Source: Streptomyces rapamycinicus NRRL 5491 (GTDB taxonomy: Bacteria; Actinomycetota; Actinomycetes; Streptomycetales; Streptomycetaceae). Taken from it: DNA of 64,000 nt. Where the stretch lies: contig NZ_CP085193.1 in NCBI RefSeq assembly GCF_024298965.1, positions 6,200,001 through 6,264,000 of the forward strand, in the 5' to 3' direction. The notes under the pieces are model-generated. The model was not told where the DNA came from. It ran no database searches and saw nothing but the letters and a program-made list of their open reading frames with translations. Positions 51,501-58,888 of the stretch are shown one piece after another. The position numbers and the translations under genes are program-made. Position 1 is the stretch's first letter. Each line of letters starts with the position of its first letter.

Positions 51501-52825
51501 CAGCGCGGCTCGCGACCGTCGACCTCATGCGAACCGACACCCCTCTCGGGGCTCCGCCCGAGACACCTCTCCAAACCTTGCCCGTGCGCGGGCCGGTGAC
51601 GGTCGTGCGCGGCCGTCCGGTGCTGGACGTCGTCATCCCCGTCTACAACGAGGAAGCGGACCTCGAGCGGTGCGTACGACGGCTGCACGACCATCTGGCC
51701 CGCACCTTCCCGTACGGCTTCCGGATCACCATCGCCGACAACGCCAGTACGGACCGCACGCCCGACCTCGCGGCCTACCTGGACGAGAGCATCGAGGAGG
51801 TGACGGCGGTCCGGCTGGAGCAGAAGGGGCGCGGGCGGGCGCTGCGCACCGTGTGGTCGCTGTCCGAGGCTCCCGTGCTCGCCTATATGGACGTCGATCT
51901 GTCCACGGACCTCAAGGCGCTGCTGCCGCTGGTGGCCCCGCTGATCTCCGGGCACTCCGACCTGGCGATCGGATCGCGGCTGTCCCGCAGTTCACGGGTG
52001 GTGCGCGGGACCAAGCGGGAGTTCATCTCGCGGGCGTACAACCTGATTCTGCGCGGCAGCCTGGCGGCCCGCTTCTCCGACGCCCAGTGCGGATTCAAAG
52101 CGATCCGTAAGGACGTCGCGGAGCGGCTGCTGCCCCTGGTCGAGGACACCGGGTGGTTCTTCGACACCGAGATGCTGGTGCTGGCCGAGCGGGCCGGGCT
52201 GCGCATCCACGAGGTGCCGGTGGACTGGGTGGACGACCCCAATAGCACGGTCCACATCGTGAAGACGGCCACCGAGGACCTCAAAGGTGTGTGGCGGGTG
52301 GGGCGCGCGCTGGCCACCGGTGCGCTGCCGCTGGACCGGGTGCGCCGTCCGTTCGGCGACGATCCGCGCGACCGGGAGCTGAGCGGGGTGCCGAAGGGCC
52401 TGGCCCGCCAGCTGGTCGGGTTCTGTGTGGTCGGCGCGCTGAGCACACTGGTCTATCTGCTGCTGTACTCCCTCTTCCGGACGGGCACCGGCCCGCAGGT
52501 GGCCAACGCGCTGGCGCTGCTGCTGTCGGCGCTCGGCAACACCGCGGCCAACCGGAGGCTCACCTTCGGCGTACGTGGCCGGGACCGCGCGATGCGCCAC
52601 CAGGCCCAGGGGCTGGTCGTCTTCGGCATCGGCCTCGTGCTGACCAGCGGCTCCCTCGCCGCCCTGGACGCCGTCCCAGGCACCGCCTCGCACGGCACCG
52701 AACTGGCCGTGCTGATCGCGGCGAACCTCGCCGCGACCGTACTGCGCTTCCTGCTCTTCCGGGCCTGGGTCTTCCCGTCGGACAGCGGGGCCACGACCGA
52801 CCACGACCCGAGGACCGATCGATGA
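51497..52825 (+). CDS. Bifunctional GT2 glycosyltransferase / GtrA-like membrane protein
   Basis: A 442-residue fusion. The first 260 residues form a DPM1-like family 2 glycosyltransferase (VVIPVYNEEADLERCV, then YMDVDLSTDLKAL with the metal-binding Asp residues, and DAQCGFKAI). From about 300 there are four membrane helices of the GtrA flippase-like family (LVGFCVVGALSTLVYLLLYS). It probably makes and moves a polyprenyl-phosphate sugar used by the GT39 protein encoded next. GTG 51497 overlaps the kinase stop; ATG 51527 is an alternative. Confidence 0.92.
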   Translation: MTARLATVDLMRTDTPLGAPPETPLQTLPVRGPVTVVRGRPVLDVVIPVYNEEADLERCVRRLHDHLARTFPYGFRITIADNASTDRTPDLAAYLDESIEEVTAVRLEQKGRGRALRTVWSLSEAPVLAYMDVDLSTDLKALLPLVAPLISGHSDLAIGSRLSRSSRVVRGTKREFISRAYNLILRGSLAARFSDAQCGFKAIRKDVAERLLPLVEDTGWFFDTEMLVLAERAGLRIHEVPVDWVDDPNSTVHIVKTATEDLKGVWRVGRALATGALPLDRVRRPFGDDPRDRELSGVPKGLARQLVGFCVVGALSTLVYLLLYSLFRTGTGPQVANALALLLSALGNTAANRRLTFGVRGRDRAMRHQAQGLVVFGIGLVLTSGSLAALDAVPGTASHGTELAVLIAANLAATVLRFLLFRAWVFPSDSGATTDHDPRTDR

Positions 52826-55164
52826 CCACCTACGACTACGGCACCCGCGAAGCCGGACCGCCGCCGACCCCCGCCGCCGCTCCCCGGCCGGGGCCGCGGA
52901 CCCCCGGTGGCTCGCGGCTGGCGCGGGCCTGGAGAGGACGGCCGGAGGACCCGCGCTGGGCGCGGCCCGCCCTGTGGGCCCTGCTGGCCGCCACCACCGT
53001 GCTCTACCTGTGGAGCCTGGGCGCGTCCGGCTACGCCAACCAGTTCTACTCGGCCGCCGTGCAGGCGGGCGGCGAGAGCTGGAAGGCGTTCTTCTTCGGC
53101 TCCTCCGACGCCGCGAACTCCATCACCGTCGACAAGCCCCCGGCCGCGCTGTGGCCGATGGCCCTGTCGGTGCGGCTCTTCGGCCTCTCCTCCTGGGCGG
53201 TCCTCGCCCCCGAGGCCCTGATGGGCGTCGCGACGGTCGGAGTGCTGTACGCGGCCGTACGGCGCAGGTTCGGCGCGGCCGCCGGGCTTATCGCGGGCGC
53301 GGCGCTCGCGGTGACCCCGGTCGCGGCGCTGATGTTCCGCTTCAACAACCCCGACGCGCTGCTGTGCCTGCTGATGGTCTCGGCGATCTACTGCGTGCTG
53401 CGCGCCCTGGAGGACGCGCGCACCAAGTGGCTGGTGCTGGCCGGGGTCTGCTTCGGCCTCGGCTTCCTCACCAAGACGCTCCAGGCGTGGCTGATCCTGC
53501 CGCCGCTCGCGGTGGTGTACGCGGTGTGCGCCCCGCCGAAGTTCGGCCGGCGGATCGGGCAGCTGCTGCTCGCGGGGCTCGCGATGGTGGTCTCCGGCGG
53601 CTGGTGGGTCGCGATCGTCGAGCTGTGGCCGGCGTCCTCGCGCCCGTACATCGGCGGTTCGCAGCACAACAGCTTCCTGGAACTGACCTTCGGCTACAAC
53701 GGGCTGGGCCGGATCAACGGCAATGAGACCGGCAGCGTCGGCGGGGGCGGCCCGGGCGGTGGCGGTGGCGGTGGCGGCCGGTGGGGCGAGACCGGGATCG
53801 ACCGGCTCTTCGGCTCCGACATGGGCGGTCAGATCGCCTGGCTGCTGCCCGCGGCGTTCATCCTGCTGGCGGCGGGGATCTGGCTGACCTGGCGGGCGAA
53901 GCGCACCGACACCCAACGCGCGGCGTTCCTGGTGTGGGGCGGGGCGCTGCTGATGACGTTCGCCACCTTCAGCTTCATGTCCGGGATCTTCCACCAGTAC
54001 TACAACATCGCGCTGGCGCCCTATATCGCGGCGCTCGTGGGCATGGGCGCGGCCCTGCTCTGGGAGCGGCGGAACGAGGGCGGCCGGACGGGGGCGGCGG
54101 CCTCGGCGGTGCTGGCCGTCACGGTCGCGGTCACCGCGTACCTGTCGTACGCCCTGCTGGGGCGGTCGCCGGACTGGCACCCCTGGCTGCGCTGGGCGGT
54201 GCTGATCGGCGGGCTCGCGGCGGCGGCCGGGCTGCTGCTGACGGTGCGCCTGGGCCGGAGGGCGGCACTGGCCGCGGCGGGCCTCGGCCTCGCGGCGGGG
54301 CTGGCCGGGCCGGTCGCGTACACGCTCAACACGGTCGACACCCCGAAGCACGGCTCCATCGTGACGGCCGGTCCGTCCGTGGCGGGCGGTATGGGCGGCC
54401 CCGGCGGCGGCTTCCCGGGCGGCGGCCGGGGCGGTCCGCCGGGCATGCGGAACGGACGCCAGGGCGCGGGCCAGCAGGGGCAGGGCCAGGGTCAGGGCAA
54501 CCAGCAGGGCGGTCAGCAGGGCGGTCAGGGTCAGGGCGGTCAGCAGGGCATGCCGGGCGGCGGCACCGGCGGTGGCAACGGCGGCGGCCAGCCGGGCGGC
54601 GGCCAGAACGGCTTCCCCGGCGGGGGCTTCCCGGGCGGCGGCCAGTCCCCGCGCAACGGCACGGGCAACGCCCAGGGCGGCCAGGGGCAGAACGGCCGGC
54701 CGGGCATGCTGCCCGGCGGCGGCGTGGGCGAGGGCGGTCGCCGTGGCGGCGGCATGGGCGGACTGCTCGACGGTCAGCAGGTCGACGCCGATGTGGAGGC
54801 GAAGCTGGAGAAGAACGCCGACGACTACACCTGGGCGGCCGCGGCGATCGGCTCCCAGAACGCCGCGAGCTACCAACTCGCCACCGGGAAGCCCGTGATG
54901 GCCATCGGCGGCTTCAACGGCAGCGACCCGTCCCCGACGCTCGCCCAGTTCAAGGAGTATGTGAAGCAGGGCAGGATCCACTACTTCATCTCCTCGGGCA
55001 CCGGCATGGGCGGCGGGCCGGGCGGCGGCCAGGGGACCTCGTCCCAGATCACCTCCTGGATCGAGGCCACCTACAAGAAGGTCACCGTGGGCAGTGCCAC
55101 GCTCTACGACCTGACCCAGAAGGCGTCGGCGAAGGCGTCGGCGTCCTCGAAGTCCTCCGGCTGA
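52822..55164 (+). CDS. GT39-type membrane glycosyltransferase (ArnT/PMT-like) with Gly/Gln-rich segment
   Basis: 780 residues, starting with ATGA overlap. About eleven membrane helices make up residues 50-510. The first outer loop has GYANQFYSAAV and the acidic TVDKPPAALW motif of polyprenyl-phosphate-sugar transferases. Residues about 523-653 are low-complexity: Gly-Gly-Gln repeats (NQQGGQQGGQGQGG) and GGGFPGGG. A small outer domain (WAAAAIGSQNAASYQLAT ... ITSWIEATYKKVTVG) ends the protein. The substrate may be a surface protein or polymer, with the sugar supplied by the upstream GT2 enzyme. Confidence 0.9.
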   Translation: MTTYDYGTREAGPPPTPAAAPRPGPRTPGGSRLARAWRGRPEDPRWARPALWALLAATTVLYLWSLGASGYANQFYSAAVQAGGESWKAFFFGSSDAANSITVDKPPAALWPMALSVRLFGLSSWAVLAPEALMGVATVGVLYAAVRRRFGAAAGLIAGAALAVTPVAALMFRFNNPDALLCLLMVSAIYCVLRALEDARTKWLVLAGVCFGLGFLTKTLQAWLILPPLAVVYAVCAPPKFGRRIGQLLLAGLAMVVSGGWWVAIVELWPASSRPYIGGSQHNSFLELTFGYNGLGRINGNETGSVGGGGPGGGGGGGGRWGETGIDRLFGSDMGGQIAWLLPAAFILLAAGIWLTWRAKRTDTQRAAFLVWGGALLMTFATFSFMSGIFHQYYNIALAPYIAALVGMGAALLWERRNEGGRTGAAASAVLAVTVAVTAYLSYALLGRSPDWHPWLRWAVLIGGLAAAAGLLLTVRLGRRAALAAAGLGLAAGLAGPVAYTLNTVDTPKHGSIVTAGPSVAGGMGGPGGGFPGGGRGGPPGMRNGRQGAGQQGQGQGQGNQQGGQQGGQGQGGQQGMPGGGTGGGNGGGQPGGGQNGFPGGGFPGGGQSPRNGTGNAQGGQGQNGRPGMLPGGGVGEGGRRGGGMGGLLDGQQVDADVEAKLEKNADDYTWAAAAIGSQNAASYQLATGKPVMAIGGFNGSDPSPTLAQFKEYVKQGRIHYFISSGTGMGGGPGGGQGTSSQITSWIEATYKKVTVGSATLYDLTQKASAKASASSKSSG

Positions 55165-55254
55165 TTCCGGAGTCCCGTCGGTACGGGCCGGTGGTCGCGG
55201 GTTCACCCCCGCGATCACCGGCCCGTACGCGTATGCGACGCGCGCACATAATTC

Positions 55255-55290
55255 GCTGTACGGCGTACAGCGCTACTTGTACGGTGTAAG
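55255..55290. promoter_or_regulatory. Candidate TetR operators before the MFS gene
   Basis: Two adjacent palindromes: GCTGTACGGCGTACAGC (perfect) and CTTGTACGGTGTAAG (imperfect). They share GTACGGYGTA. They lie 47-82 bases before the MFS start and fit control by the TetR protein encoded downstream. Confidence 0.55.
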
Positions 55291-55336
55291 GGCCAGCCCA
55301 TCGTCATGCACCGTAGAAGACCCGCCTGGAGTCCCC

Positions 55337-56860
55337 ATGACGGTCTCGACCGCCGACGCCGCCTCCGCGCCACCCGATCAGTCCCAGGGTGGCCATCCTC
55401 AGCGCTGGCTGATCCTCGCCGTGATCTGCCTCGCCCAGCTCACCGTGTTGCTGGACAACACGATCCTCAATGTGGCGGTGCCCTCCCTGGCCAGGGAGAT
55501 GGATGCCCGCACCGCCGACATCCAGTGGATGATCAACGCGTATTCGCTGGTCCAGTCGGGGCTGCTGCTCACCGCGGGCAGCGCCGCCGACCGCTACGGG
55601 CGGAAGAAGCTGCTGGTCGCCGGGCTCGCCCTGTTCGGCATCGGCTCCTTCGCGGCATCGATGGCGCAGGACTCCGGCCAGCTGATCGCCGCCCGCGCGG
55701 GCATGGGGATCGGCGGGGCGCTGCTGATGACCACGACGCTCGCCGTCGTGGTGCAGGTCTTCGACGAGGGCGAACGGGCCAAGGCCATCGGGCTGTGGGG
55801 CGCGGTCGGCTCGCTCGGCTTCGCCGCGGGGCCGCTGATCGGCGGCTCGCTGCTGGAGCACTTCTGGTGGGGCTCGATCTTCCTGATCAATATCCCGGTG
55901 GCGCTGCTCGGGCTGGTGGCCGTGGTCTGGCTGGTGCCGGAGTCGAAGGCGCCGACCAGCGACCGCCCCGATCTGCTCGGCGCGCTGCTGTCCACGGTCG
56001 GCATGACCGGCATCGTCTTCGCGATCATCTCCGGGCCGGAGCACGGCTGGACTTCGGGCCGGGTGCTCCTGTCCGCCTTCATCGGCATCACGGTGATGAC
56101 CGGATTCGCGCTGTGGGAGCGTCATATCCCGTATCCGATGCTGGACATGCACTTCTTCCGCAACCGCCGGTTCGTGGGCGCGGTGGCGGGCGGCATCCTG
56201 GTGGCCTTCGGGATGGGCGGTTCGCTCTTCCTGCTCACCCAGCATCTGCAGTTCGTGCTCGGCTATGACGCGCTGGACGCGGGGCTGCGCACCGCGCCCC
56301 TCGCGCTGGTGATCGTCGCGCTCAACCTCACCGGTGTCGGCGCGCGGCTGCTGCCGAAGCTCGGGACGCCGGTGACCATCGTCGGCGGGATGGGGCTGCT
56401 CGCGGCCGGTCTCGCCGCCGTCGCGACGCTCGGCGCCCACGGCTATGGCGGAATGCTCTTCGGGCTGGTGGTGATGGGGTCCGGTATCGCGCTGGCCATG
56501 CCCGCGATGGCGAACGCCATCATGTCGGCCATCCCGCCGGAGAAGGCGGGGGTGGGCGCGGGCGTCAACGGCACGCTCACCGAATGCGGCAACGGGCTCG
56601 GCGTCGCCGTCCTCGGCGCCGTGCTCAACTCCCGCTTCGGCTCGCTGCTGCCCGCGGTCGCCACCGGAGCGGGCTCGCTCCCGGCCGCCCTCGCCGCCGC
56701 CCGTACCCCCGAGGACCGCGAGGCCGTCGCGGACGCCTTCGCCTCGGGTGTGGAGACCAGCCAGCTGGTCGGCGCGGCGGCCGTGCTGGCGGGTGGAGTG
56801 CTGGCCGCGCTGCTGCTCAGCAGGGCCGAACGATCTTCACAGGAGGCCCGGGCGGCATAG
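55337..56860 (+). CDS. MFS drug exporter (DHA2 family)
   Basis: A 507-residue, 14-helix exporter. Motifs: TVLLDNTILNVAVPSLAREM in helix 1, GSAADRYGRKK in loop 2-3, and GAVGSLGFAAGPLIGGSLLE in helix 5. ATG 55337 follows GGAG. The next gene encodes a TetR-type repressor on the same strand; together with the palindromes upstream this is a standard drug-inducible efflux unit. Confidence 0.93.
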   Translation: MTVSTADAASAPPDQSQGGHPQRWLILAVICLAQLTVLLDNTILNVAVPSLAREMDARTADIQWMINAYSLVQSGLLLTAGSAADRYGRKKLLVAGLALFGIGSFAASMAQDSGQLIAARAGMGIGGALLMTTTLAVVVQVFDEGERAKAIGLWGAVGSLGFAAGPLIGGSLLEHFWWGSIFLINIPVALLGLVAVVWLVPESKAPTSDRPDLLGALLSTVGMTGIVFAIISGPEHGWTSGRVLLSAFIGITVMTGFALWERHIPYPMLDMHFFRNRRFVGAVAGGILVAFGMGGSLFLLTQHLQFVLGYDALDAGLRTAPLALVIVALNLTGVGARLLPKLGTPVTIVGGMGLLAAGLAAVATLGAHGYGGMLFGLVVMGSGIALAMPAMANAIMSAIPPEKAGVGAGVNGTLTECGNGLGVAVLGAVLNSRFGSLLPAVATGAGSLPAALAAARTPEDREAVADAFASGVETSQLVGAAAVLAGGVLAALLLSRAERSSQEARAA

Positions 56861-56941
56861 CATCTTCAGGTAGTGAGGTGCCGCGTGCCCGGTCCCGGGC
56901 CGTATGTGGCGCCAGCTCATCGGAGAAAGAGAGGCGCCGCC

Positions 56942-57742
56942 ATGGCAACCGGCAGCCGCACCGTCCCCCCGCGGTCCAGCGTCTGGCTCTCCGAGCGTAA
57001 AACCACCAAGCGCAAGGGCGACCAGCAGCCCGTCGGGCTCGACCATCTGAAGATCGTCGCGGCGACGATGCGGCTGCTGGACGCCGAGGGGCTTTCGGGT
57101 TTCTCGATGCGACGGCTCGCGGCGGAGCTCGGGGTGACCGCCATGTCGGTCTACTGGTACGTGGAGACCAAGGACCATCTGCTCGAACTCGCCCTCGACG
57201 CGGCCATGGGCGAGATAGCGCTGCCCATCGAGGCCGTCGGCCCCGTCGGGGCGGTCGGCCCCGTCGAAGGCCTCGAGCACGCCCCGGCCGAGCCGCGGGA
57301 CTGGCATGAGCAGCTGCGCCAGCTCGCCTCCGAGTACCGGCGGGTGCTGGCGCGCCATCCCTGGCTGTCGGCGCTGCTGGGGGAGTACCTCAACATCGGG
57401 CCCAACGCGGTGAGCTTCCAGAGCGCCGCGCTGGCCGTGATGCGCAACAGCGGACTGCCGGACGACAGGATCACCAGCGCGCTGGCCCTCGTCTATCAGT
57501 TCGTCTACGGCTTCGGCACGATCGAGGGCCGCTTCACCGCCCGCTGCCGGGCGGCGGGAGCCACTCAGGAAGAGCTGTTCCACGAGATGATGGGCGCGGT
57601 CGAGGACCGTATGGAGTTCGACGAGGCGCGGAAGATCATGGAGGCTCGCGGCGGCACCACGGTCCAGGAGATGCAGGACCGCGACTTCACCTTCGCCCTG
57701 GATCTCGCGATCGCCGGTATCGAAGCCCTGAGGGAGCGATAA
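56942..57742 (+). CDS. TetR-family regulator
   Basis: A 266-residue repressor with an N-terminal extension of about 35 residues before the helix-turn-helix (IVAATMRLLDAEGLSGFSMR, LGVTAMSVYWYVETKDHL). The ligand domain is of the TetR_C group. A run of GPVGAVGPV repeats occurs near 98-106. ATG 56942 follows GAGAGG. It probably represses the MFS gene 81 bases upstream. Confidence 0.92.
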   Translation: MATGSRTVPPRSSVWLSERKTTKRKGDQQPVGLDHLKIVAATMRLLDAEGLSGFSMRRLAAELGVTAMSVYWYVETKDHLLELALDAAMGEIALPIEAVGPVGAVGPVEGLEHAPAEPRDWHEQLRQLASEYRRVLARHPWLSALLGEYLNIGPNAVSFQSAALAVMRNSGLPDDRITSALALVYQFVYGFGTIEGRFTARCRAAGATQEELFHEMMGAVEDRMEFDEARKIMEARGGTTVQEMQDRDFTFALDLAIAGIEALRER

Positions 57743-57767
57743 CGCGCGGCGGCGGCCGGGCCGGGAC

Positions 57768-58619
57768 TCAGGCCGTGGGGAGCTGCTCGCCCTGCACCGC
57801 CTGTATGTCCAGCTCGACCCGCAGGGTGGTGCCGATCGCCGCGATGCCCGCCGCGACCACCTGGTTGTAGTTCATCGCGAAGTCCTCGCGGCGCAGCTCG
57901 GCGACGGCCCGGAAGGCCGCCCGCACCCCGCCCCAGGGGTCGGGGCCCGTGCCCAGGTACGTCAGGTCCAGGTCCACGTCCCGGACCACGCCGTGCATCG
58001 ACAGCTCGCCGTGGACCGTCCAGCGGTCGGCCCCGGCCGCGCTCAGATGCGTGCTCCGGTACGTCAGCTCCGGGAACTCCTCCACATTGAGGAAGTCGGG
58101 CGACTTCAGGTGGCCGTCCCGCATCGTGTTGCCGGTGTCGATGCTGGCGGCCCGCATGACCGCCTCGACGCGCGACTTCTCGATGTCCTCGGCGACCTCG
58201 ATCCGCCCGCCGAACTCCGTGAACCGGCCGTGGACGCTGGAGATCCCCAGGTGCTGGGCGACCGCGGCCACCGTCGAATGCGCCGGGTCGATCGTCCACG
58301 CCCCGGGCGGCGGAAGCTCCACCCCGCCCTGGCGCGCCAGCACCACCGTGCCCACGTCGGCCCGCCCGGAGGCCGTGACGATCGCCGTGGACGCGACCGG
58401 GGCGTAGCCGACCGCGGTGGCGATGATCGTGTAAGCCCCCGGCGGCAGCGGCTCTTCGGTCCGCACGGCGCCGTCCGTGTCGGCCTGCGCGCGCAGCACC
58501 TGGGCGCCCGTCATATCGGTGACGGTCAGCACCGCGTGCTGGACCGCCCAGCCGTCGCGGGTGTGGATCCGGGCCCGCAGTCCCGCTCCCCCGCCTGCTC
58601 CTGCTCCTGTGGTCGTCAT
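57768..58619 (-). CDS. YceI-family protein with N-terminal carboxypeptidase-regulatory-like domain
   Basis: A 283-residue fusion. Residues 15-100 form a beta-sandwich module (RIHTRDGWAVQHAVLTVTD, PPGAYTIIATAVGYAPV). Residues 108-283 are a YceI lipid-binding barrel (WTIDPAHSTVAAVAQHLGIS, VHGRFTEFGGRIEV, TMRDGHLKSPDFLNVEEFPE). No signal peptide, unlike many YceI proteins. The frame is open upstream to GTG 58742, which would add 41 residues rich in His, Asp, Glu and Tyr; neither start has a strong ribosome site. The module also occurs three times in the neighbouring exporter. Confidence 0.87.
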   Translation of the reverse strand: MTTTGAGAGGGAGLRARIHTRDGWAVQHAVLTVTDMTGAQVLRAQADTDGAVRTEEPLPPGAYTIIATAVGYAPVASTAIVTASGRADVGTVVLARQGGVELPPPGAWTIDPAHSTVAAVAQHLGISSVHGRFTEFGGRIEVAEDIEKSRVEAVMRAASIDTGNTMRDGHLKSPDFLNVEEFPELTYRSTHLSAAGADRWTVHGELSMHGVVRDVDLDLTYLGTGPDPWGGVRAAFRAVAELRREDFAMNYNQVVAAGIAAIGTTLRVELDIQAVQGEQLPTA

Positions 58620-58888
58620 GCCGCGTTTCGCTCCCGCTCGGGTGTCGCCGTGTTGCTCGTGTCGCTCATGTCGCCCGGCGCGGTCGTACTCGCCGTGCTG
58701 GTCGTACTCGTCGTACTCGTCGTGCTCGTCGTGTCTGTGCACCGGATCCGGGCGGCGGCGTCAGGCCGTCCCCTGCCTTCACTACACCGCCGCCGGGATC
58801 CGGGTTCCGGGTCCGGCCGAGAAATCCGCCACCCGGGCCGGACCCGGGGCGCGACTCCGCTCTTGCGCGCCCCGGGCCCGGGGTTCCG

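Noticed and set aside
52453..55218. 921-codon frame opposite the GT39 gene
   Set aside because: Shadow; low-complexity Arg/Gly/Gln product.
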